NCBI GenBank assembly: GCA_030374765.1
Contig: JARGXX010000068.1
Span: 992,001 to 1,056,000 of the forward strand
DNA length: 64,000 bases
Origin: Agarophyton chilense
Taxonomy: Eukaryota > Rhodophyta > Florideophyceae > Gracilariales > Gracilariaceae
Direction of reading: 5' to 3'
Shown here: in pieces, positions 51,012-60,600 of the stretch
Layout of the letters: each line of letters starts with the position of its first letter
Position numbering within the stretch: position 1 is the stretch's first letter
Program-made: the position numbers and the translations under genes
The notes under the pieces: model-generated
Seen by the model: the letters and a program-made list of their open reading frames with translations, nothing else
Told to the model about the DNA's origin: nothing
The model's database searches: none

Positions 51012-51877
51012 CTATGGCGGGGCGGTGATAAAACTAAGCACGCCGAAAATGAGAGCTACAAACACAAACAACCAAACAATCAAACTCAGTAAACTTTCCT
51101 TCTCCTGCTCGGTGCGACGGTGTCGTCGCGTGCTTTGGTGATCCGAGCGATTGTTGGTGGGCAAGGAGAGGTTTGAGGGCGTGGTGTGGCACACATTTCT
51201 GACAAACTCCGGGAAGAGGTCGCGGAAAAGCTTGTCAGAGCGGTTGTAGCGGTGCGAATCGGCGGCTAGAAGTCGTTTTTGGGCGTGAGATGTTTGGATG
51301 GAGCCTACGGTTTCCTCGGTCTCCAGCATGAAGGAGAGCAAGCCCGTGAGTACGGCCGATACGGACCACAGCGGGTTCCAGGTCTCCGGGTGAAAGTCGG
51401 ACATTGAGAGACAAAGTTTCTGGTTGCATTTGAACCTTCCTTGCGGGGTGCACATAAAGACGGCTGTGAACATGACAAAACACAGAAAGGGAGTCAGCGA
51501 CGGAGAAGGAAAAGCGCGAGAACAAGCGCGCATGCGTGAGGAAGGGGTGAACAAGGGAGACACATACCTGGCGGTTTGTACGGATACTGCTCGGGGAAGA
51601 GCAAACGCCCCATGAAAATGCCGCCCTCATACGGGGTGCCGGGCGGACCTTGCAACACGAAGTACCACTTGAGGATGTTGGACGGCAGCGGACGGGCGGT
51701 GATATGTGGCGGTGGCTCTCTGGAAATGTTGCGAAACTCCTTCCTGAGGCGATGCTACGTAACACGCAACGACATGGAAACGGGTTAGCAAGGCGCTGTG
51801 GAGACGCACAGACGGCGAGCGAGAGGGGCGCAAGGCGCGGAGCGACGAAAACGTACCACACTGGTTTTTGACGCCAT
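51012..51877 (-). CDS. UBC6: UBC6/UBE2J2-type ER-anchored ubiquitin-conjugating enzyme
   Basis: Three exons: 51857-51877, 51568-51754 and 51012-51463, giving 219 residues. The spliced protein starts MASKTSVHRLRKEF and runs through the family's KPPAVFMCTPQGRFKC. The catalytic Cys is residue 87 (QKLCLSMSDFHPETWNP), the same number as in yeast Ubc6. The TPQG turn replaces the HPN of common E2 enzymes, as usual for this group. A charged linker leads to a C-terminal membrane anchor (LLSLIVWLFVFVALIFG). The enzyme hands ubiquitin to ERAD ligases at the ER. Tail anchoring makes it a natural client of GET4, which is also encoded in this window. Confidence 0.9.
51464..51567 (-). other. Intron 2 of UBC6, 104 bp
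   Basis: On the minus strand it begins GTATGTG and ends TTCACAG. Removal joins CCAG and CCGTC to give KPPAVF, as in relatives. Confidence 0.85.
51755..51856 (-). other. Intron 1 of UBC6, 102 bp
   Basis: It begins GTACGTT and ends TACGTAG on the minus strand. It leaves a first coding exon of only 21 nt (MASKTSV), which gene finders would easily miss. Confidence 0.8.
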
Positions 51878-52469
51878 GAGAGGTGGAAGGGAGAAGGAGG
51901 GCGGGCGGGAGAGGAGTGGGGGAGGCGGAGAAGGAGGGCGGGAGGGCAGCGAGGCGCAGGTGCAGAGGCGGCGGAAGGGGGGGGTAGAAACGCGAACGTC
52001 CGAGGGGCGCAGTTGAGGGGCGCAAGTAAAGGGCAAGCAGCGCAGCGCAGCGCAGCGCAGGCGCAGCGCAGAGAGAAGAGGGCTGCGACGTCGACGCGCC
52101 GTAGCAACCAACGCCCGACAGCAACCAACGCAAACGCGGACGCGACGCAACGCAGCGTGCGACTATTGCCGCCACTCGCCGCCACTTGCAACCAACAGTG
52201 CGCTGCACGCGCCGCTTTCTCCGGGCGCGGTTACTTGCGCGCCGTTCGCAATTACATTCATTTGTATCCAATTACAGTCAGCTGCGCGCAATTGCAGCAT
52301 CTTGTGAGCCGACGGTGGTGTCGACTTGCCTTTGGGTCTCGCGTGCCATGTTCTCCAATCTGTCTGGGCAGGAGGGGGAAAAAAGTTCTTGATGCACTTT
52401 CTATATTTTACAAATCGGCCTCAATCTACGCTTCGTACTTGGCTAAAAACGCATTAGCAAACATTACAG
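51878..52469. other. Intergenic, UBC6 promoter side, with GCGCA repeats
   Basis: G/A-rich near 51880-52000 (on the plus strand), then a GCGCAGC-type tandem repeat at about 52036-52072 (CAGCGCAGCGCAGCGCAG). Lies upstream of UBC6 and downstream of the glycosyltransferase gene. No gene is supported. Confidence 0.5.
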
Positions 52470-54110
52470 CTACGCCGACACGGCAGCCAGCTTGGCGCGC
52501 GTCTGCTTCCACAGCACAGCCTTCATGATGGCCGAGCGCAGCCCGTAGTACGGCAGCTCGTACAAAAGGTTCTTGGCCAGTCCGCGCGAGCCCTGCGTGT
52601 TGTATACCACCTGCAGCGTTTCCAAAGCCGCTGCCAGGCCCGCCTTGTTCACGTCGCGGTGTACTATCGCCTCCGCGTTCCACGGGTCCATCGCTTCCAT
52701 CACGCCGCTGTAGTGCGCCCTGAAGAAGCGCGCCCCCTTCCTCTCATTCATCAGGCATGCCGAGAAGCTGAACGTCGAGTTGGAGATGGCCAACACATCG
52801 CACTGCGTCAGTCCGTACCAGTCCGGGAAGAAGCCAGCCTTGAGTTTCTTCATGTCGCCCGTCAGCTTCATCCCGATGTCGTTGGCCGTCAGCGGCTCGT
52901 ACGCCGCAAAGTCGTCCAGTACCGCCCCGAGGTCGTCGGACGCCACAAACAACACCGGGTTGTCCAGCGTAGGCCATATCTTTTCCAACCATTGCAAATA
53001 CCACGCGGTGGGCGCGCAGTACCCAAACGAGCTGGCCGCAATGTTCTTATAATCTCCCATGCGCAGGTGCACACCCACCACGGTGCGTCTCTTGCCGCCG
53101 CGGAAGCGCAGCTGCTGGGAGAACACATCTTCAAAGTGCGAGCTGATCTGCGGCACCGGCCTGAAAATGCTGCGGATGAGCTGCTTGTACGGAGCAAAGT
53201 GCGAACTGTGCCACTGGAACCAACCCCACACGTCCACGTTGTGCACGCGCGAGGCGTCGGCGCGCGGCCCCGGCTGCAAGCAGCTCGGCTCCAGCTGCGG
53301 CACGTGGAAATTGGGGTTGGCGTTCGTCACGTAGTCGAGCAGGTCGGTGGTAAAGGTAGAATTGGCCAGTGTGTCTCGGAACTCCACAACGGGCGGCAAC
53401 GCACGCTGTACAGGCGCGTCTCGCAGCCCAAACAGTGCGGCGCCCACCCAGGGCGGCAGCTGAATCTCCGAGATGGCGTGGCGTTCGGCGTACACGCGCA
53501 GGAACATGTATTGCAGCACCTGGTTGCCGAAGCGACCCAGCTCGCCGAAGCACGTCATGGTGAGGCGCGACGGGCCGTGGTACGGCGCGTCGGGCGCGAT
53601 GGTAGGGTCGCGCACGGCGGCCGTGGTGCCCAGCTGGAAGATGCGTGAGATGGCGATCTCGGTGTCGGCCTTGTAGGCGGCAGCGTTGGGCGGCGCCGCA
53701 GGCGGCGCTGACTCGGGCTGCGGCTGCGACACGGTCTGCGGTACAGTCTGCAGCTGCAGCACGGTCTGCGGCACGGTCTGCGGTGCAAGGCGGGGGGGCT
53801 CCCGCGGGACGGACGAGACCCCTGGGACGACGGCGTCATAGGTGAGCGACGAGGGCTGGAAGGAGGTCAAGGCGTGGTGCGGCAGCGACGGATCGGGGGC
53901 GGAGACCGGGGTGAGATGAGCATGCACGTTGGCCAAAAGCTGCGGCAGACGCGGCGAGCACTGGGGGTGCGGGGTGGCGGAGGCGTGGCGGGCGTGCTCA
54001 AGCAGCAAGGTGGCAAGCTCCGCGCAGTCGGCTGCAAGCGCGGTGCGGGAGCGCTTGGAGTGCGGGGCTGACAGCGGAGGCAGCGAGTGCTTGGTGGCCT
54101 TGCGGATCAT
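52470..54110 (-). CDS. GT11-like fucosyltransferase-type glycosyltransferase
   Basis: 546 residues from ATG 54110. A disordered Pro/Ala/Gln-rich N-terminal third with QTVPQTV repeats precedes a catalytic region with GELGRFGNQVLQYM (residues 189-202), comparable to the GxGNQxFQY block of alpha-1,2-fucosyltransferases. VVGVHLRMGDY (about 344-354) matches the HxRxGDY motif that contacts GDP-fucose. LFVASDDL and ISNSTFSFSACLM fit the later GT11 motifs. I see no signal peptide or membrane anchor, unusual for a Golgi enzyme; it may act in the cytosol or have an unrecognised start. The sugar and acceptor are not known. Confidence 0.65.
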   Translation of the reverse strand: MIRKATKHSLPPLSAPHSKRSRTALAADCAELATLLLEHARHASATPHPQCSPRLPQLLANVHAHLTPVSAPDPSLPHHALTSFQPSSLTYDAVVPGVSSVPREPPRLAPQTVPQTVLQLQTVPQTVSQPQPESAPPAAPPNAAAYKADTEIAISRIFQLGTTAAVRDPTIAPDAPYHGPSRLTMTCFGELGRFGNQVLQYMFLRVYAERHAISEIQLPPWVGAALFGLRDAPVQRALPPVVEFRDTLANSTFTTDLLDYVTNANPNFHVPQLEPSCLQPGPRADASRVHNVDVWGWFQWHSSHFAPYKQLIRSIFRPVPQISSHFEDVFSQQLRFRGGKRRTVVGVHLRMGDYKNIAASSFGYCAPTAWYLQWLEKIWPTLDNPVLFVASDDLGAVLDDFAAYEPLTANDIGMKLTGDMKKLKAGFFPDWYGLTQCDVLAISNSTFSFSACLMNERKGARFFRAHYSGVMEAMDPWNAEAIVHRDVNKAGLAAALETLQVVYNTQGSRGLAKNLLYELPYYGLRSAIMKAVLWKQTRAKLAAVSA

Positions 54111-54818
54111 GGTTGTGTGGGAGGAAGAAATCGTGCGGTGCGATGCGATGAGAGGATGGGCGGGACGGTGATGCGTCAAAACGAAGTTCCGCCGTGAACC
54201 TGGGAGTGACGGAAGGAGGTTGCGGGCACAGTTTCCATTCGCTGAGGGGTGTACAATTGCGAGGGGGGGACGGTGCGATGGCTGCGGCAGAGAAGGTGGC
54301 AGGACGGAGGAAACGCGGCGCTGTTATAGCGGACGGAGACGCGCCTGGCGCAGGTGCAGGCCGACGCGGGCGCACATGCGGGCGGCGCAGAGCAACGCGC
54401 ATCCATTGACGAGGCGAATTGTGCCCCGAGTTGGCGCGCACAATGTGGTGCTCTGCGGCGCGCGTCGGTTGCGGCGGCGCGCTGACCACAAGCGCGGCGA
54501 CGTGACGTTGCCAAACGGTGCGGCTCACATTTTGGATGGGCGCGCGATTCAAGTTGCGAGGCCATATGGGACGCCATCCACCGGTTGAAGCGTGAAGCGA
54601 CGCGTATGAAGCGACGCGCGCACGTGCAAGCCCTGCGCTTGCATGTGCTCGGAGGTGCACGTCGTACACGTGTGGCCACGCGACAACGTGGCACGCGTGC
54701 GCTCGTGGCGTGTCAGCGGCCACGTCATGAGGGAGGCTTCGTCATTTGTGCATCTCTCTGACGGGCGTTCTTCGAGAGCGGTCGGACAAAACGACCGTCG
54801 CGTAGCTCGCGCTTCGTC
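54111..54818. promoter_or_regulatory. Divergent promoter region, GC-rich
   Basis: About 700 bp between two genes pointing apart, strongly GC-rich with many GCGCG stretches. Frames on both strands are open by composition only. No clear TATA box was found. Confidence 0.4.
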
Positions 54819-55916
54819 ATGACGCTCGCCACTCGCCTGCGCAGTCGGCACGAGCGACGCGCTGCACCGCAGTCGCAGCCGCAGCCGCAGCCGCAGTCGC
54901 AGTCGCACCTGGCGTCGTCGTCGTCGTCTTCGGCAGACACATCCTCTGCGCCGTCGGAATGCTCGCCGCCGGTCGCGCCGCCGCGCGCGCTGGACGCCGT
55001 CGCCATCGCCGCTATGGACGACCTCCCCGTGCATGTGGTGTTGGAACGCGCGCAATTGGTGTCGCAAGCGGCGCCGCGTATGCCGTATATGGGTGTGTAT
55101 GGCCGATATAACAAACGGTGGTATGTGGACATTGTTACATTGCCGGATAATGCTTTGCGGTGTTTGTTAGCGGCCGCTTTTTCTGTGGTGGGCGCAGCTC
55201 GCTGTTTGGCGCTGGACCTTTCTGCAGGCGACTTTGAAATGATGTTCGCGTTCTTTGCGCAGTTTGGGACGTTTACCCGCGCGTTGCTGACCGCTGAACG
55301 CTCCGTGCTGTTCGCGGAGGTAGAGCATGCGTTGAGAAAACGACCCGACTACGACACACACGCGTTGCACCCCGCGCAGCGCGCGCGCACCGCAGCACAA
55401 GTGCACACTATGTTGGACCAGCTGCAAGACGCGCGCGCGCAGCGCCACATGAGCAGCGTACGTGCGGTGCACAGCATGCAAACCGCGTTGGAAGCGCTGT
55501 GCAGCACGTTGCTGCAGTACTTTTCGGTGAAGGAGAGTGTATTACCGCGTATTTTGTTTCGATCGTTCCGCGGCGCCAAGGAGAAGAATCGAATGGAAGC
55601 GCGATTGATTCATTGTTTGCAACAAGAGACGGGAAGACAGTTTTACATGAGTGCGTTGCTGACGTTACCGCTGAACACGGAGCAAGTACGCGCAGACTTT
55701 GAACAGCGACATTTCAGCAAGCGCGGACAGGCGCAGCAGTATCGCGACGCGGTGCACGCGGTGCGCAGTGCGCTGATGGCCATCCCGACGCAATTCGAGA
55801 GCGCGGGGCGCGAGTACGAGCAACGCTTCTCGCTTCAGACGTTTGTGGACAAGTACGGCACGGACCGCGACGCGCACGCCAACACGCAGTTGGTGGAGAC
55901 GCAGCCGTCCAAGTGA
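54819..55916 (+). CDS. Unknown helical protein, 365 residues (pair member 1)
   Basis: Starts at ATG 54819; an alternative ATG lies at 55014 after a Gln/Pro/Ser-rich leader. The rest is almost all helix, with a conserved-looking core (VDIVTLPDNALRCLLAA, FEMMFAFFAQFGTFTRAL, LLQYFSVKESVLPRIL). The layout recalls four-helix hemerythrin-like domains, where LPHxALR holds a metal ligand, but here that His is Asn. The convergent neighbour has the same length and similar layout with LPHKALR. I cannot name a function. GC content is high. Single exon; its stop lies 23 bp from that of the neighbour. Confidence 0.7.
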   Translation: MTLATRLRSRHERRAAPQSQPQPQPQSQSHLASSSSSSADTSSAPSECSPPVAPPRALDAVAIAAMDDLPVHVVLERAQLVSQAAPRMPYMGVYGRYNKRWYVDIVTLPDNALRCLLAAAFSVVGAARCLALDLSAGDFEMMFAFFAQFGTFTRALLTAERSVLFAEVEHALRKRPDYDTHALHPAQRARTAAQVHTMLDQLQDARAQRHMSSVRAVHSMQTALEALCSTLLQYFSVKESVLPRILFRSFRGAKEKNRMEARLIHCLQQETGRQFYMSALLTLPLNTEQVRADFEQRHFSKRGQAQQYRDAVHAVRSALMAIPTQFESAGREYEQRFSLQTFVDKYGTDRDAHANTQLVETQPSK

Positions 55917-55939
55917 GCTAATAACATAAACTGTTTGCT

Positions 55940-57037
55940 TCACACGCCAAGTCGGCCCGTGGAGCGACTTCCATCGGCGCGCAGCGTGCGTGACTTGCCA
56001 CACGCGGCCAGCGACCGCACGCTTCGCACGTGCGCCGGCAGCGAGCCGAAGCTACGCTGCTGCGCGCCCGCTCCCGCGCCCGCGTCCGCGTGCTGAAGCG
56101 ACGCCCACTGCGACGGCGACGACGACACATCGGGCGCCGCCAGCAAACGTGACACCATCGCGTGCTCGCGCTCCGCCGCGCGCTGCCAGCGTCGAAGTCG
56201 CAGTCGCGACAACGCGCGTACATAAGTTCGAGTCCATCGCGAGCGCGTGCGCGCGTCCATGCACGCAGTTAGTAGTACCAAGTGATGACGCGCGTGTCCG
56301 CCACGCCAGATGTACGCCACATAAGCGCGCGTGAGCGCGTCATGATCCAGCGCTGCGTGCGATGCGGCGGTATGACGTGTGAGATGGGCGTGAAGCGCGT
56401 TGAGATGTGTGTGTAATGTGTCGGCCAGAGTGCGTGCTTCGTGCGTCACTGTGAGTAGCAACTCGCGCGAGTCCACGTGCCGTCGCAACTCAAGACTGCT
56501 ACGCACTTGTCGTATGTGTCGTTCACACTGGTCGCGACTCGACGCCATCGCGACGTCGTCGTGCGCATGCGCCCAGCGCAACAGGACATCCGATTCGAAT
56601 GCCAGATACTCGCGCACGAACGCTTCGAACGTGCGCCACGATCTTGCCAACAGTTCCAGCTCGCGCGCGCCACCTCGCTCAGTGCAGCGCGTGGTGGCGC
56701 CCTGCATCATGGCCAACAGCACGCCCAAGTGGTGTCGCAACGCCTTATGCGGCAGCACGTATGCTTCGCTGCCCCAGATCCACAGCGCCACGGGCTTTGC
56801 CGTGCACACGTTGTGTTGATCCTTCTCGCTGCGATGGGCGCGCGGCGAGATGTCCGTTCCCGCGCTGCGACACAAGGTCAGATTGGGCTGACTGCGCGCC
56901 TCCTTTGCGGCGTCGCTCCACTCATCTATCCGCTGCGTTCTTCGTTGCCCGCCCGCGGCCGGGCGTCGCACCGCAAACGAACGCTGCCGTGCGGAAACAG
57001 TCGGACTCCATTGCGCCGTCGCGCGCACGCCGCTCAT
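55940..57037 (-). CDS. Unknown helical protein, 365 residues (pair member 2)
   Basis: From ATG 57037 exactly 365 residues, as in the convergent neighbour. A basic N-terminal stretch is followed by VALWIWGSEAYVLPHKALRH, FEAFVREYLAFESDVLLRWA and His-rich helices (LHTHLNALHAHLTRH). The spacing of His and Glu resembles a hemerythrin-like metal-binding bundle; this is only a suggestion. The C-terminus is Arg/Ser-rich. On its upstream side a TTTAAAAG-like box (about 57170-57180) and an ATTGG near 57216 look like a promoter. It may derive from an inverted duplication with member 1, followed by strong divergence. Confidence 0.65.
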   Translation of the reverse strand: MSGVRATAQWSPTVSARQRSFAVRRPAAGGQRRTQRIDEWSDAAKEARSQPNLTLCRSAGTDISPRAHRSEKDQHNVCTAKPVALWIWGSEAYVLPHKALRHHLGVLLAMMQGATTRCTERGGARELELLARSWRTFEAFVREYLAFESDVLLRWAHAHDDVAMASSRDQCERHIRQVRSSLELRRHVDSRELLLTVTHEARTLADTLHTHLNALHAHLTRHTAASHAALDHDALTRAYVAYIWRGGHARHHLVLLTACMDARTRSRWTRTYVRALSRLRLRRWQRAAEREHAMVSRLLAAPDVSSSPSQWASLQHADAGAGAGAQQRSFGSLPAHVRSVRSLAACGKSRTLRADGSRSTGRLGV

Positions 57038-57663
57038 GGCGAAGAGAGCGCGCACGATCGGCTAGAATCGGGGGGGCGGGGAAGAAGGGCCGGCGAGACG
57101 CGTCGTTGCCGGCGTTCACCCCCCCCGCCCCCCCCCCGCGCGCGATCACACGCGCATGCGCACGGCGCGCCTTTTAAGGTGCGGTACGTGAGCAAGCGCC
57201 AGCTGGCGCGTCTCCATTGGCCACTTGCTCTTTGCTCGCTGGCGGGTGCTGTATGCGCGCGTGTGCGCGCGTGGCGACGCGTCGTACCTCCTGCGCCAGC
57301 CAGTTGCCCCGCTGCGTGCACTGTTTCTTCGGTACATACGCGTCCACGGCCCTCCGCCGCTAACTTACACCCCCCCAAACTGCCCGTAACGGCTCCCAAC
57401 TTAATACAAACACCCTCGCGCACCATCTCCTCCTTGCGCCCCCGCCCCCCTCCCGCTCGCCCCTCATATTACAGTGCTCCTGCAACCCCCACTCCACCCC
57501 CCACACACCTCCCGTATTACGTACACCACACTACACACAGGTACGTTCCGCATACAAACCGTGCTACAGTACTGCTACTGTTACTGCCCACTCACATCCT
57601 ATCTTCATCATCAGCTCTCTCCTTCCCTCTATGCACAACTTACAGAGCCTTACAGAGCCCGCC
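57038..57663. other. Intergenic with promoter of the 55940-57037 gene
   Basis: C-rich runs at 57119-57140, then the TATA/CCAAT-like boxes named for the left gene, then a C/T-rich, CACACA-containing stretch that leads into the 3' end of the SNF2 gene. Long frames here on the plus strand are composition effects. Confidence 0.45.
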
Positions 57664-60600
57664 TCATTCACTTTCGTCAATCACCTCATCCTCATCGTCG
57701 AACCTCACCCGTTTCCGCGCCCGCTTCACCCCTGCCCCCCTGCGGGACACGCTTACCACCATCACCTCATCGTCCCCTCCACCCCGCCCCGCACTCTCCG
57801 ATGCCCGCTTCTGCCCCGCCCCCATCTTGCTCCCCCGATGCTCACGTATTCGCTCGCGCGTCGCCATCACCTGCCGTCGCACATCCACCTCCTCATCATC
57901 CGCGCCCCCACCGCCCTCACACCCCCAATCCGCCACACTCCCTTCTGTTTGCATCACCACAACCTCCTCTCCCACCGCCACCGTCTCCGTAACCTTCGCC
58001 ACTATGCCCGCCTCCACCCTACTCAAGTCCCCCATGCTCTTTACTAGCCGCATGTTCATCAGGATGTTCCTCCGCTTCATATGATCCTTTTCCGCCTTGG
58101 CCGCAGCCACTCCCGCCGCGCTCCCCTCATCCACCACACTCGCGCTGCCCTGCAGTTGCTTCACCATCGCCTCCTCAATCGACCCCCGCATAATCAGCCG
58201 TTCTACCACAATGTCCCCCGTGCACCCGATTCGGTGAGCGCGGCTCGTGATTTGCATCTCCTGTGCTGAATCCCACAACGGCTCCAGCAAAAACACGTAC
58301 CTCACAAAACTCAGATCCAGCCCCAGCCCTCCAAGCCTCGAGTTCATCAGTAGAATGCTTGCCTCGTCGTTTTCCGCAAACACCCTGATTGCCTTGCGAG
58401 AGTACTCCGCCGGCGACTTGCACTTCTTCACAAACTCCGACGTGTCCCACTCATTCCGCACAATGTCAATGTATGCGTCCTTCAGCGACTCGCAATCCTT
58501 CAAGTACAGCCCCGCAAGTTTTAAATGGTCCGTGTGCTCACTGTGCACCAACACTTTTGGCCGCACCATCCGCGCCTCACCACATCCCTCCTTCCACACT
58601 TCTAACAGCGGTAGTTGTTCAATCTTGTCCACCAGGTATCGCATTTTCGCGCTCACAGTCTGGTCCCAATCAGCGCGCCATCCGCCGGAAAACAGACACG
58701 GCTGCAACTCGATCAGGTCTTTCGGCTCAAGGTTGTCACCAATCTCATACTTGTCCTTGCACCCCGGTACAACGCACCCCGTCCTGTCCCTCACAAGACA
58801 TTCGTCACAGAGCAGGTGAGCGCAGGGCGTCACATACGGCAAATAAGCTTCTTCTCGACACCGACTGCACTTCCCACTCCTCGCAGTCAGTGCTCTTGCT
58901 ATTTTCAGCAGCTTTCCACTGATTATGTAGCAAATCACCTCCGGTCTCGTGCCACCTATCCTCTCACGGTTTTCTTTTGCCACCCGCATTATCGACCTGC
59001 CTTCGGACCGAATCTTGGCGAACAACTCTCGACGTTTTCGCAAGTCTTCCACATAAGCTTGTTCATACCCTTCCTCTACGGCTGTGTCCAGGTCTATGTC
59101 AGCCTCCGAAACAGGGTCCCGAAAGCACTCTTCCTCTCTCACATGCGAGCGGTCTCTGAAATCGTTTCGCAGTAGAATAAGCATGTCCACAACGTCGTTT
59201 CCATAAAACCTCACGTCCATGGACCCTCCAAAGCAGCAAGCTTTCCGCAAGTTTGATACAAAAGTATGAGCCATCGCCTTGTTGCGTTTGTTTAACAGAG
59301 ATTGTTCATGACCCTCATCAAACCAATCTGATGTTATGAGGTTTCTCTTCCCCATCCTGATGAGCCCGTTGTAACTTTCCGCTGTTTCTACGCTGAAATT
59401 CAAAAAGACGTTTCTAACACGGCACTTGGCTTTTAGGATGGACTTGTCCGCACGGATCATGACACTCTCGAGCAACTTTGACAGTCTGTCTAGACTTTCG
59501 GTCTTATAGCGCATGTACGGCTCTCGGATTCCTGCCCTCCAAGCATCTCTATCCAAACCATATGCTTCGTCTCGAATAAAGGTTAGCAAAGAGTACAAGT
59601 GATCGACATCGGTTCGGGGCGTATACGGCGTAGGTGTCCCGGTCATGACCCATCTGATATCGGCCTTTATCTTGTCGCATCCCAGTGCAAAATTGCTAAT
59701 ACCCGACGATGAAATGCGATGCCCCTCATCAACAATAACACGGTAAAAGTGAACCTTTAACAAAAGTGGCATTCCCTGACGAATCTGATTGTGCAAACCA
59801 GAAATAATATCAAATGGAACAACAATGATATCGTAGTTTGCAGCCAATTCCAAAGCCGTATCAGGAAGATCATACTGGGAATGTACGCGTAAAACTCTCA
59901 AGCCTTCCATTTTGACATGCAAGTCAATCTGATGCATCCAATGTTCAGTAAGAACTGAAGGCACAATAACAAGAGTGGCTCTCGAGAGATAAATGCTTTC
60001 AGTGCCTCCGCACATCGGAAGGCTGCCCTGCCCTTTACCTGTTTGAAAGAAATTGGGACGTTGAATTCGTCGTTTGGGCATGGAGATGCCGTTTTGTGGA
60101 TTTGGTAAAAGACGTTGAATGCGCGACATAGATTTTCTTCTAGTATCAAGCGATTCAAAGCGAGTGGTGATTCGTTCCTGGTACGCGGAAACTTTTGTGT
60201 CCCCATGGTGAAAGGTACTAACTTTTCTATTGGCGGGAGGCTGTGGTTCTCGCCCAAGCGTTTTCAAAATGTGAGACAGCGTGGTGATTGTCTTACCCAG
60301 TCCAGGCTCGTCGCACAGTAGCCCTCCCCTCGGGCGCGCTACGCGCGGGAAGGAATCTAATTCGTATATAGAACCATCAAACAGATCTGCTACAATAACA
60401 CCATGTTGCAAATCGCTCACTTTGAATTGGTGGATCAACGGCATATCAGCACTAATGCCATCTTGTTCCATTTCTGACATGCGATAAAGAGCAGAAATTT
60501 GATGAGGGTAAAGACGAAGCTTCATTCCTGGAACCACGGAAGCCAAAAACTTGCGAAGGTATGGATGCGACTCTCCTAGCGCGGCATGATCTTTTACGGT

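Noticed and set aside
52659-53648. 329-codon plus-strand frame opposite the glycosyltransferase
   Set aside because: High GC keeps several frames open; the minus-strand frame has the conserved GT motifs, this one has none.
56477-58084. 535-codon plus-strand frame spanning two genes on the other strand
   Set aside because: It has no domain, is low in complexity and overlaps two better supported genes and their intergenic region.
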